Source: an uncultured Lachnospiraceae bacterium
GTDB taxonomy: Bacteria; Bacillota; Clostridia; Lachnospirales; Lachnospiraceae
Direction of reading: 5' to 3'
NCBI GenBank assembly: GCA_910583605.1
Contig: CAJTXN010000003.1
Span: forward strand, 62,001 to 126,000
Length of the DNA stretch: 64,000 nt
The notes under the pieces were generated by a model that did not search any database, was not told where the DNA came from, and saw nothing but the letters and a program-made list of their open reading frames with translations. The position numbers and the translations under genes were made by a program. The number at the start of each line of letters is the position of its first letter. Within the stretch, counting starts at the first letter, position 1. This document shows, in pieces, positions 42,615 to 50,619 of the stretch.

Positions 42615-43373
42615 ATGGTATATCGAATCGCTTTATGCGAAGACGAAGAATTTTACCGGAAGGAACTGGAACAAATGTTAAACCGGTATTCGGAAGAAAA
42701 TCAGGATTGTTTTGAAATATATTCTTTTAAATGTGGAGAGGAATTGCTGGAGCGGTATTCGGAAGTTTATTTTAATATTCTGTTTCTGGATGTGGAGATG
42801 GAGGAATTATCCGGAATCGGGGCTGCGGAAAAAATCCGGGAACAGGATGAAAATGTAGTGATAATTTTTGTGACTGCATATGAAGATTTTGCATTGGATG
42901 CATTTCGTGTATCTGCATTCCAGTATATAGTGAAGCCGGTGAAATTTGAAAATCTGAGTTTGATTCTGGATCGGGTACTTAATCAAATCAAAATCAATAC
43001 CATACATAATGAATTAACGGAACAGTTTATTTCTGTTGAAACAATTAACGGCATTATACAGTTGAATATAGATGATATAAAATATATTGAAAAGATAAAG
43101 AATCGAATTGATTATTATACGGTACATGGCATATATCAAAGCTATGATACGGTTAAGTCGCTGATAAAGCGGCTGAATCCCTTGGATTTTGTACAAATTA
43201 ACCAGGGAGAAATTGTAAATTGGAATAAAGTAAAAGGTATTTCGGATAATATTATTTTTGTGGAAGATGTGGAGCTGCAGATTAGCCGTAAGAATAAGGG
43301 AAAATTAAAAGAGAGGTATGAAAAGGATATTATGAATATGATGGCAAAAAGTTTAATGAATAGATTTGAGTAG
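42615..43373 (+). CDS. LytTR-family response regulator (AgrA-like)
   Basis: A 252-residue two-domain regulator. The receiver domain (about 1-120) has the acidic triad EDEE, the phospho-aspartate in NILFLDVEMEELSGI, VTAYEDFALDAF and the lysine in YIVKPVKFE. The LytTR DNA-binding domain (about 145-245) has ETINGIIQLNIDDIKYIE and FVQINQGEIVNWNKVKGI. The ATG at 42615 is preferred (GGGAG about 10 bases upstream). It pairs with the divergent AgrC-like kinase and may control the protease pair and the giant surface protein on either side. Confidence 0.9.
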   Translation: MVYRIALCEDEEFYRKELEQMLNRYSEENQDCFEIYSFKCGEELLERYSEVYFNILFLDVEMEELSGIGAAEKIREQDENVVIIFVTAYEDFALDAFRVSAFQYIVKPVKFENLSLILDRVLNQIKINTIHNELTEQFISVETINGIIQLNIDDIKYIEKIKNRIDYYTVHGIYQSYDTVKSLIKRLNPLDFVQINQGEIVNWNKVKGISDNIIFVEDVELQISRKNKGKLKERYEKDIMNMMAKSLMNRFE

Positions 43374-43404
43374 TTACGCCATCCCATGATTTCGGGCATA
43401 AAAC

Positions 43405-43433
43405 TTGACAAATTCTAAATGACTTATTATTCT
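43405..43433 (+). promoter_or_regulatory. Promoter for the giant VWA protein gene
   Basis: TTGACA (43405-43410), 17-bp spacer, TATTCT (43428-43433). The transcript would have a leader of about 105 bases containing an imperfect hairpin (GGGAG at 43441 with CTCCC at 43469) and the inverted repeat at 43502. Confidence 0.55.
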
Positions 43434-43501
43434 TCAAAAAGGGAGGTCATTGCTCTTTTTATTGCAAACTCCCATAAAATTAAGGTTTAAACAATAAATA
43501 A

Positions 43502-43523
43502 GGTAGTTATATTTGACACTACC
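43502..43523. promoter_or_regulatory. Short inverted repeat just before the ribosome binding site of the giant protein gene
   Basis: GGTAGT (43502-43507) and ACTACC (43518-43523) form a perfect 6-bp inverted repeat with a 10-bp centre. It ends 7 bases before AAAGGGAGG. It could be an operator or an mRNA hairpin affecting translation. Confidence 0.3.
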
Positions 43524-43545
43524 GAAAGTAAAGGGAGGATAAGGA

Positions 43546-46500
43546 ATGAAGGTAGGAAAAATGACAGCCATAATATTATCTCTTTTTATGGGAAAGTCAA
43601 ACAAAAGAGTAGCTAGTTTTATTTTGGCATTAACTGTTTTAATAACATGTATTGGTGTAGAAAATATTACATATGCTAGTGAAGAAAAAACAAATTTAAC
43701 TATTTATTTTATTGACAATTCAGAGGAGAAATGGGTTGAAAATGATAATGCACAAATGCAGCTGGTAGATAACACGAATGGTCATGATTGTTATAATATG
43801 ACTAAAATTGATGACATTACTTGGTCAGTATCTGTTCCATCAACTGCTTATAACATTACTTTTAACAGAATTAGTCCTGATAAGAGTATACAGTGGAATT
43901 CATGGAGCACTGGTGGTAGAGATAGTAATAATGCATATTATGCTGATGGAGCTGAATATGGACACTGGGATTACAAAGAAGAAATTAAGGAAAATTATTT
44001 CCATGCGGGTGATATAGTATATCTTGACTTAGGCAATTTAATTTCTTGGGAACAGGCAACGGCTCAGTTTTATGTTAATTTTGCAGATATCACAAAAGCA
44101 GATTTTGATGGAAAGAAAATAACATTTCCTTCTGATAATGAATCAGTAGACCCAAAATTATATGATTATCAGGTAGCTGACCATATTTATGCTTATGTTG
44201 TAACAACTGCTGACGCTGGAAATAACATTTTGAGATTTTGGAGAGGAAATGAAACAACTCTTTGGAACTATACAATAACACTTAAATATAGTGATTATTA
44301 TAGTGGATTAAATTGTATAAAAGTTTCAGATTGGAATAATAGCGGAGAATTAACAAATGTTGATTATGAGCCGGATTATTCAGTTGATTCTGATGGTGAT
44401 GGACTTGCTAACTATTTTGAAGCAATTATTGGAACAGACAAGAGAAATAAAGATACTGATGGAGATAGTTTAAATGATTATTATGAGCTTAATGAAGTTG
44501 AATCAAATCCATTGGTATTTGACTCAATTACACCGGGAATTTCAGATGGTGATGTAGACAGTGATGGTGATGGTTTGTCTAATGCAGTTGAATTTATATA
44601 CAGCTCTGACCCTAAGAAAGTTGATACTGATAGTGATAAATTAAATGATTATGACGAAGTACACACATATAATACAAAACCAACTGACCCAGATACTGAT
44701 GATGATGGAATTGAAGATTACGATGAAATTGCATTAGGTTTAAATCCTAACAAAAAAGATACTGATGATAATGGAATTGAAGATTCTGAAGAATTTATTG
44801 AACAAATTATTAATGATGACAGATATGATTCGTCATTGCTTGAGGATAATATTGCAATTCCAAATATTACTTCAATCTCTGCTAAGAACAACGTGAATAC
44901 TCACATTAATATCAGTGAATATACAGGTGGCCTTAAGGGGGATGAAAGAGCTTATGTTGGCAAGGTTATAGAAATATCAGGTTCAGAGATAAATTCAGGA
45001 AAAATTGAATTTACACTTAACAGTAGTTATACATTAAAAGAGTATACATTTGGTGAAACAGTAACAAATGGTTTAATAATTTGTTATAACAATGGGGAAA
45101 ACACAACTCCTTTAGAGAGTTCATTTGACGAAGAAACTAGAACGATTTCAACGATTATCGGTGGTAGCGGTATTTATTTTGTTTTAGATGTTATGAGTTG
45201 GCTGAATTCAATGGGAATTGATTCAAATACATTTGAGAGTGAAGAAACAAATGAATTATCGATGGCTATAACAGATTTTGATGGTGATGATACGGAAAAA
45301 TTGACAAATGAATATGATGACGTTATTCTTTCTAATGTTAAAATCAGAGGACAGGTTGATATCATATTTGTTGTTGATACGACCGGTTCAATGTCGGGTT
45401 ATATCAGCAATGTAAAAAATAATATCAATAGCTTTGTAAATGAAATTTCTGCTGCTGGAATAACTCCTAATTTTGCTTTAGTCGAATATAGAGATATTAC
45501 ATGTGATGGAACGGATTCAACTAAAGTTAAAAAGAACTCAGATTCTTTGAACTGGTTTAATAATGTAACTAATTTTAAAAATGAAATTTCCAAATTAACT
45601 GTTAGTGGTGGAGGAGATGCACTTGAAACTACAATTGATGCCTTGGAAATGGCAAGAGAATTAGACCTTAGACCATCATCACAAAAATTTATTATTGTTG
45701 TTACAGATGCAGGATATAAAGTAGATAACAATTATGGTATCGAATCAATGGATGAAATAATAGCTCTTTTAGTAGAAGACGAGATTAACGTTTCTGTTGT
45801 ATCTAGTTCATCTTGTAAATTAACTTATAAAAATTTATATGAAAAAACAGGTGGTGTATTTGCAACTGTTAACAGTAATTTTAAAGATGAATTGTTAAAG
45901 ATTGCCGATTTAATAAATGAAGAAACAAATAGTGGATGTTGGATAGCATTAAATGGTCTTATTCCTCAGATTGTTAAATTAAAAGAGGCTCCATCTTTAA
46001 CAAGTATATCTGATACAGATGATGATGAATTACCTGATAATAAAGAATTAGCAGATGTAACACCAACAAAATACATAAATATTGCTCCATATCTGTATTT
46101 ATTAGGACTTCCTAAGGATTATTCAAAAGAGGTTATACCTGTATACGAATTTAATAGTAATCCAACTAAGAAAGATACCGATGGCGATGATATCAGAGAT
46201 AAAGTTGATATAGAACCTAAAAAAGCAAATGATTATGCAGGTATAATTAAAACTTATATTAATGATGAATTGGCAGATATGTCTACAATAAAAGAAACCA
46301 CAGATGATTTTTTGATTTGTACTACTTCCATAGCGGATATATTAAGTAATGCAGGAATAACTGAAATTAACGATGGTAAAGAAATGCTTAATGTACAAGG
46401 GTATTTTGATGATTGGTATCTGTATGTAATAAACAATTCTTCTCCAACATTTGGATTATTTAAAATGCGCGAGCAGGAATTTGATTCTGACGATAATAAC

Positions 46501-47241
46501 GACCCTGGCGTAACTATTTCGTTTATTGATTTTGATATCAGCAAATTAAATGATGCGCTCTATTCTGGCGATACTAGTAGTGCGTTATACAAAGAAATTG
46601 ATGATGTAGTATACTCAGGCAACAAACATTGTTCAACCATACAGGAATATTTTTCAAATGTGGCTTCAGATGGTTCATACATTATTGCGGAAGCCTATGC
46701 GGATAAGATTGCCGAATTATCAGGCAACAATATTTCTTTTCCGACTGCCCTTGTAACAATATATGCAGATATTGCTGAAATCGATGAGATTCTTGATAGT
46801 GTTATTTATGATTCTTATTCTTATTCAATTTTGTATAAGAAAAAATCTTCGTTATCAAGGGTACCTAACAGGTTAACAAAGTGTAACGAAGATGCGGGAA
46901 AAAATTTTATCGATTTTACTAACCACAAAATTAAAGTCAGCGACATCAATGCGCTTACATATAATGAGCAGATTGCAATATTAGCTTCTTTTACGGCTGA
47001 TAGTTCATATAATATGTTTGCTGCTGAAGTAAAAGCTCATTCTGATTATTTAGTTAATTGGATAAGTAAATTCAAAGATTGGCCAATTGTTGGAGGGTTT
47101 GTTGAAGATAAGTGGTATTTGAGAGCAATTAGAGCTGACATGGCAATCGGAGAAGAATACGAAAGTGGATTTTTTGATGAGTATTACGACGAAGATGGTA
47201 AAATGGTGAAGGAGCAGATTGAATATCATGGTGAAAAATAA
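43546..47241 (+). CDS. Giant secreted protein: calcium-binding TSP3-like repeats plus von Willebrand factor A domain
   Basis: A 1231-residue exported protein. The signal peptide is long (hydrophobic core VASFILALTVLITCIGV, cleavage near Ala44). Residues about 48-275 are beta-rich with many tryptophans and may include a carbohydrate-binding-like domain. Residues about 281-418 are aspartate-rich DxDxDGLxD repeats of the thrombospondin type 3 kind (DSDGDGLANYFE, DTDGDSLNDYYE, DSDGDGLSNAVE, DTDDDGIEDYDE). A VWA domain spans about 604-790 with the MIDAS motif DTTGSMS (aspartate near 611). More acidic repeats follow near 822 and 875, then about 330 residues of unknown, mostly helical sequence. No LPXTG or C-terminal anchor is present. 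AT-rich codon use differs from the ribosomal genes downstream. Probably an adhesin-like or metal-dependent binding surface protein. Confidence 0.82.
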   Translation: MKVGKMTAIILSLFMGKSNKRVASFILALTVLITCIGVENITYASEEKTNLTIYFIDNSEEKWVENDNAQMQLVDNTNGHDCYNMTKIDDITWSVSVPSTAYNITFNRISPDKSIQWNSWSTGGRDSNNAYYADGAEYGHWDYKEEIKENYFHAGDIVYLDLGNLISWEQATAQFYVNFADITKADFDGKKITFPSDNESVDPKLYDYQVADHIYAYVVTTADAGNNILRFWRGNETTLWNYTITLKYSDYYSGLNCIKVSDWNNSGELTNVDYEPDYSVDSDGDGLANYFEAIIGTDKRNKDTDGDSLNDYYELNEVESNPLVFDSITPGISDGDVDSDGDGLSNAVEFIYSSDPKKVDTDSDKLNDYDEVHTYNTKPTDPDTDDDGIEDYDEIALGLNPNKKDTDDNGIEDSEEFIEQIINDDRYDSSLLEDNIAIPNITSISAKNNVNTHINISEYTGGLKGDERAYVGKVIEISGSEINSGKIEFTLNSSYTLKEYTFGETVTNGLIICYNNGENTTPLESSFDEETRTISTIIGGSGIYFVLDVMSWLNSMGIDSNTFESEETNELSMAITDFDGDDTEKLTNEYDDVILSNVKIRGQVDIIFVVDTTGSMSGYISNVKNNINSFVNEISAAGITPNFALVEYRDITCDGTDSTKVKKNSDSLNWFNNVTNFKNEISKLTVSGGGDALETTIDALEMARELDLRPSSQKFIIVVTDAGYKVDNNYGIESMDEIIALLVEDEINVSVVSSSSCKLTYKNLYEKTGGVFATVNSNFKDELLKIADLINEETNSGCWIALNGLIPQIVKLKEAPSLTSISDTDDDELPDNKELADVTPTKYINIAPYLYLLGLPKDYSKEVIPVYEFNSNPTKKDTDGDDIRDKVDIEPKKANDYAGIIKTYINDELADMSTIKETTDDFLICTTSIADILSNAGITEINDGKEMLNVQGYFDDWYLYVINNSSPTFGLFKMREQEFDSDDNNDPGVTISFIDFDISKLNDALYSGDTSSALYKEIDDVVYSGNKHCSTIQEYFSNVASDGSYIIAEAYADKIAELSGNNISFPTALVTIYADIAEIDEILDSVIYDSYSYSILYKKKSSLSRVPNRLTKCNEDAGKNFIDFTNHKIKVSDINALTYNEQIAILASFTADSSYNMFAAEVKAHSDYLVNWISKFKDWPIVGGFVEDKWYLRAIRADMAIGEEYESGFFDEYYDEDGKMVKEQIEYHGEK

Positions 47242-47548
47242 ATTTCCTAAGAAATTAATAGTTATTATATCGATTATATTTGTAATTATAATCGCAATGG
47301 GATTATTCTATTTTTCTCATTCAACATATTGGAAATACAATGATTGGTGGATAGTAGGAAATGATATTGATTCTGTCAAAAAAAAGTATGGAGAATTTGA
47401 CATTAATCTAGAATATCGAAAAGCATATTACATTGGAAAAGATAATTCTATCGTAATGCCTTCGCATTTAGAACAATATTATTGGATTGAAATTGATGAT
47501 AATGGAATTGTTACGAATGTATATAAAGGCGGTCCGATAGGTGGGTGA
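47228..47548 (+). CDS. Small single-pass membrane protein behind the giant protein
   Basis: A 106-residue protein with one N-terminal transmembrane segment after MVKNKFPKK (hydrophobic from about residue 10 to 32) and an exported domain with YWKYNDWWIVGNDIDSVKKKYG. It starts inside the 3' end of the giant gene (14-bp overlap), so translation is coupled; AAGGAG is at 47209. I prefer the ATG at 47228 over the TTG at 47219. It could be an accessory, or an immunity protein if the giant protein's C-terminus is a toxin; that is speculation. Confidence 0.65.
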   Translation: MVKNKFPKKLIVIISIIFVIIIAMGLFYFSHSTYWKYNDWWIVGNDIDSVKKKYGEFDINLEYRKAYYIGKDNSIVMPSHLEQYYWIEIDDNGIVTNVYKGGPIGG

Positions 47549-47592
47549 TTATATTTATCTGCCAGAAATTAATACCATCAAAAGACAAGTGT

Positions 47593-47630
47593 GTCAGTCC
47601 TTTATGCTTGGGCATAAAGGACTGACTTTT
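47593..47630 (+). terminator. Strong Rho-independent terminator after the giant-protein operon
   Basis: Perfect 15-bp stem GTCAGTCCTTTATGC / GCATAAAGGACTGAC with loop TTGG and a short T tract. In the rest of the stretch 47631-47938 I see no gene, only a minor hairpin GCCGA/TCGGC at 47910-47924 followed by CTTTTT. Confidence 0.9.
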
Positions 47631-47938
47631 ATAACCGGGTATTGGAAATATCCGTATTGTCTTGTTAAATCAACATATATCTGATAAGTAATAATCTCAC
47701 AGTTAATTAGTAATCCATCAAATTGAAAAAAAATGCCTTGATCATAACAAGACCTTCTTTTGTCTGTTTTCTATTTATAAATGTTGTTATAGTATCAAAT
47801 TTTATACGTATAGCATAAAGAGTATTTAAATGTTAAAAGATGTGGTGGATTCAATAGCAGCCTTAACTTTTCTATAAGACTATATTTAGATACAAAAATA
47901 TTGAAAAGCGCCGAGAAAATCGGCACTTTTTGCTGTAT

Positions 47939-48020
47939 GACGGGCATGCTCGTGTTCTGTGGTGGAAGTCCACTTAGGCGTAGCTACCAACGAACTTTAT
48001 AGCGATTCCAAAGGTTTGGA
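47939..48020 (+). other. Possible group II intron RNA fragment
   Basis: GTGGTGGAAGTCCAC (around 47960) followed by CGTAGCTACCAACG resembles the GGTGAAAGTCC-type domain I core of bacterial group II introns. It is more GC-rich than its surroundings and ends where the IS3 remnant begins. There is no reverse transcriptase gene nearby. Recognised from pattern memory only. Confidence 0.25.
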
Positions 48021-48022
48021 TT

Positions 48023-48545
48023 GTCAACACTTTTTTAGACAACTTTTTTAAGATTGTTTTCCCTGTATTGTACAGGGGTTTCATATCCTAAAGAGGAATG
48101 TATCCTATGAAGGTTATACCAGTGCACATAATCCCATAACTTCAGTTTCGGTTCCGAAAAATCTGCAAATGTTTCATTCCATACGAATTTCGTTTTTATG
48201 ATCTTGAATGTCGCTTCTGCCATTGCATTATCGCATGGACATCCTTTATGGCTTAGTGAACGTTGCTGATACAGAGTATTTGTGAGCGTTTGCCTTAATC
48301 ACATTTACTTTCGTCCTAAGATCAGCGCCACCTGTTTTACCCATTTGTCAAACGGGGAACGGGCAATATCGTATTCCCGGCAGATATCGCATCTTCGCTT
48401 GCTAAAATGGTATAAGTCTACGAACTGCTGTTTGAATTCATCTGTATACTTACGTAGTTTTCTTTTCTGTTTTGACCATATTGGCTGCTCCTTTGTTTAT
48501 TGGTTTTATATTATATGACCTTAAAAAATTGTCCAGTTTATTATA
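48023..48545 (-). mobile_element. IS3-family insertion sequence, internally deleted remnant
   Basis: An element of about 0.5 kb on the minus strand. Its ends share an inverted repeat (TTAGACAACTTTTTTAAG near 48036 and, reversed, TGGACAATTTTTTAAGG near 48540). Reading on the minus strand, 48482 to about 48301 encodes an OrfA-like helix-turn-helix piece (KYTDEFKQQFVDLY, then CREYDIARSPFDKWVKQ) ending in a stop; 48290 to 48035 encodes the end of the OrfB DDE transposase (SHKGCPCDNAMAEATFK with the catalytic glutamate, then WYNLHRIHSSLGYETPVQY). The middle of OrfB, with both catalytic aspartates, is missing, so it cannot move by itself. Confidence 0.85.
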
Positions 48546-48755
48546 GCCTATCCACTTAAAAAGTCAAAGGCACACTATGCAGTGCTCAAGTTTGAGATAT
48601 ACGATGATTATACAAAGACAAATATCACTCGTGAGCAGATGGCAAAAAAGATTGCTGAAGTAAAGCAGAAAATCGCAGCGATAGAAAGTCTAATTACAGA
48701 GAAGCAGGAAACACTTGATATCAGATGGAAATTTGATGACTCTCATGCTGGATGA
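48543..48755 (+). pseudogene. 3' fragment of an unknown gene, cut by the IS element
   Basis: An open frame without start codon runs from the IS edge to a TGA at 48755, reading like the helical C-terminus of a protein (KKSKAHYAVLKFEIYDDYTK, then a coiled-coil-like MAKKIAEVKQKIAAIE). It probably lost its front part at the insertion. The following stretch to 48971 has a hairpin GAAGCCTG..CAGGCTTC (48896-48931) and no convincing gene. Confidence 0.4.
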
Positions 48756-48971
48756 TGGTATAATCAGTAGCAATAGCGAGAAAACAAAATCATGAGAAAT
48801 CTTGCTAAAGGTTCCCTATTCATAAAAAATAATTTTTTGTTTTTTACTTGACACGAGCAGAAACTCATTTTGACAGAGCAGTAATTTATGGGGAAGAAGC
48901 CTGTCCGCAGCGGAACATTTCGGCAGGCTTCGCTCCAAAAGGAGGCGTTTAACCGGACGCATAAAAAAATG

Positions 48972-49000
48972 TTGACTTACCATGATTTGTATGCTATATT
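48972..49000 (+). promoter_or_regulatory. Promoter of the rpmG-secE-nusG-rplK-rplA genes
   Basis: TTGACT (48972-48977), 17-bp spacer, TATATT (48995-49000), 97 bp before the rpmG start. Good match to the sigma-A consensus. Confidence 0.7.
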
Positions 49001-49096
49001 AATGAAGCAAAGGAAGAAGTCTTTTTTTTTTGCTTTAAATTCCGGAAACGGATTTGAAGCGGCACAAGCTAGAAATTGAAGTGGAGGTGGACTGTT

Positions 49097-49246
49097 GTGC
49101 GCGTAAAGATAACATTGGCATGTACGGAGTGTAAACAGCGTAATTATAATATGACGAAGGACAAGAAAACACATCCGGACAGAATGGAAACAAAGAAGTA
49201 TTGTAAGTTTTGCAGGTCTCACACATTACACAAGGAAACAAAGTAG
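49097..49246 (+). CDS. rpmG: 50S ribosomal protein L33
   Basis: A 49-residue ribosomal protein starting with GTG, preceded by GGAGGTGG. It has the zinc-ribbon form: ACTECKQRNY (CxxC) and YCKFCRSHTLHKETK (CxxC), as expected for the zinc-binding C+ version of L33. It stands directly before secE, the normal bacterial order. Confidence 0.95.
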   Translation: MRVKITLACTECKQRNYNMTKDKKTHPDRMETKKYCKFCRSHTLHKETK

Positions 49247-49273
49247 TCAGGTTTGATTAGGAAAGAGGTAACT

Positions 49274-49483
49274 ATGGGAGAAGCTAATTCAAAAGTAGCA
49301 GACAAAGCTCCGAAGACGAGCTGGTTCAAGGGCCTTAAATCTGAATTCAAAAAGATCATCTGGCCTGACAACGGTTCAATTGTCAGACAGACAACGGCTG
49401 TAGTTGTTATTTCTGTATTTTTAGGTGCAATAATCAAGGTTCTGGATATGCTCATTCAATTGGGTCTTGATTGGATAGTCTAG
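49274..49483 (+). CDS. secE: Preprotein translocase subunit SecE
   Basis: A 69-residue single-pass membrane protein of the SecYEG channel. SWFKGLKSEFKKIIWPDNGSIVRQT is the conserved amphipathic helix and hinge, followed by the transmembrane segment VVVISVFLGAIIKVLDMLI. The ATG at 49274 has GAAAGAGG upstream; the TTG at 49253 is an in-frame extension without support. Located between rpmG and nusG as usual. Confidence 0.95.
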   Translation: MGEANSKVADKAPKTSWFKGLKSEFKKIIWPDNGSIVRQTTAVVVISVFLGAIIKVLDMLIQLGLDWIV

Positions 49484-49502
49484 AAGGAGAAAAGGTGATT
49501 GT

Positions 49503-50018
49503 ATGTCAGAAGCAAATTGGTATGTAGTTCATACTTATTCCGGCTATGAGAATAAGGTAAAGGCTAACATTGAAAAGACAATTGAAAACAGAAAGCTTCA
49601 GGACCAGATTTTAGAGGTTGCAGTTCCGATGCAGGATGTAGTCGAGGTTAAGAACGGTTCGAAAAAGCAGGTTTCCAAGAAACTGTTTCCGGGATATGTT
49701 CTTATTAATATGATTATGAATGATGATACCTGGTATGTTGTTCGGAATACAAGAGGTGTCACTGGATTTGTGGGTCCGGGCTCGAAACCGGTTCCGCTTA
49801 CGGAAGCTGAGATGAAACCACTTGGAATCAAGGTTGACGAAGTAGTGGTTGATTTTGATTTGGGCGATACGGTTACTGTAACAAGCGGCGTTTGGGAAAA
49901 TACTATAGGCATTATAAAGCGTATAGACCATCACAAACAAATCGTTACAATCAATGTTGACATGTTTGGTCGTGAAACACCGGTAGAAATAAGTTTCACA
50001 GATGTAAAAAAGATGTAA
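49503..50018 (+). CDS. nusG: Transcription termination/antitermination factor NusG
   Basis: A 171-residue protein. The NGN domain begins ANWYVVHTYSGYENKVKANIE and contains FPGYVLINMIMNDDTWYVVRNTRGVTGFVG, which contacts RNA polymerase. The C-terminal KOW domain contains VTVTSGVWENTIGIIKRID. It travels with RNA polymerase and affects pausing, Rho and ribosome coupling. Standard length and context. Confidence 0.97.
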   Translation: MSEANWYVVHTYSGYENKVKANIEKTIENRKLQDQILEVAVPMQDVVEVKNGSKKQVSKKLFPGYVLINMIMNDDTWYVVRNTRGVTGFVGPGSKPVPLTEAEMKPLGIKVDEVVVDFDLGDTVTVTSGVWENTIGIIKRIDHHKQIVTINVDMFGRETPVEISFTDVKKM

Positions 50019-50048
50019 AAGATGAATATCTGCTTATTGCAGAAGGAC

Positions 50049-50110
50049 GTGGGAGGATAAGCCTTTCGAAATCCAATATGATTTTGGATGATTTCTTCCG
50101 ATAATACCAC
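50049..50110 (+). promoter_or_regulatory. Candidate L1 operator in the rplK leader
   Basis: GTGGGAGGA (50049-50057) and CTTCCGATAATACCAC (50095-50110) can pair (GTGG with CCAC, GGA with TCC) around a variable insert. The same two halves recur before rplA. Ribosomal protein L1 is known to repress rplK-rplA mRNA through a mimic of its 23S rRNA site. Confidence 0.6.
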
Positions 50111-50129
50111 AATATTAGGAGGTGCCATA

Positions 50130-50555
50130 ATGGCTAAGAAAGTAGAAGGATATATTAAGTTACAGATTGCAGCTGGTAAGGCAACACCAGCACCACCGGT
50201 TGGTCCTGCGCTTGGACAGCATGGTGTTAATATCGTACAGTTTACAAAGGAATTTAATGCAAGAACAGCAGACCAGGAAGGAATGATCATTCCGGTAGTC
50301 ATTACTGTTTATTCGGACAGAAGCTTCAGCTTCATTACCAAGACTCCGCCTGCAGCGGTATTGTTAAAGAAAGCCTGCAAGATTCAGTCAGGTTCAGGCG
50401 TTCCGAACAAGAATAAGGTTGCTTCCATTACGAAGGCTGAGATTCAGAAGATTGCCGAACTTAAGATGCCGGATTTAAATGCTGCTTCTGTTGAGGCTGC
50501 AATGAGCATGATAGCAGGTACAGCCAGAAGTATGGGAATCACGGTAGTTGATTAA
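50130..50555 (+). CDS. rplK: 50S ribosomal protein L11
   Basis: A 141-residue protein of the ribosomal GTPase-associated centre: KKVEGYIKLQIAAGKATPAPPVGPALGQ at the N-terminus (interrupted here by the usual proline-rich hinge) and a C-terminal rRNA-binding domain ending TARSMGITV. The ATG at 50130 has TTAGGAGGTG upstream; the in-frame ATG at 50088 lies in the leader. Confidence 0.97.
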   Translation: MAKKVEGYIKLQIAAGKATPAPPVGPALGQHGVNIVQFTKEFNARTADQEGMIIPVVITVYSDRSFSFITKTPPAAVLLKKACKIQSGSGVPNKNKVASITKAEIQKIAELKMPDLNAASVEAAMSMIAGTARSMGITVVD

Positions 50556-50577
50556 TTCTTTTTGCAAATTATAAACA

Positions 50578-50604
50578 GTGGGAGGAGTCTTCCGCTAATA
50601 CCAC
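50578..50604 (+). promoter_or_regulatory. Candidate L1 operator in the rplK-rplA spacer
   Basis: GTGGGAGGA and TCTTCCGCTAATACCAC in compact form, the same halves as in the rplK leader but nearly without insert, 15 bp before the rplA start and touching its AGGAGG. Presence of two copies suggests that L1 represses both cistrons. Confidence 0.6.
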
Positions 50605-50619
50605 TAGGAGGTTTTTAGA

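Noticed and set aside
44389..44800. Tandem DNA repeats in the giant protein gene as a possible CRISPR or satellite
   Set aside because: The periodicity comes from aspartate-rich calcium-binding protein repeats (GATACTGATGGAGAT-like codons), not from identical DNA repeats with spacers.
48888..49079. 63-codon ORF just before rpmG
   Set aside because: It covers a hairpin and the rpmG promoter, has poor composition and no ribosome binding site; the region is better explained as regulatory DNA.
50088..50129. Upstream extension of L11 by 14 codons
   Set aside because: It consists of the L1-operator sequence in the leader; the AGGAGG site points to the ATG at 50130, which gives the standard L11 start.
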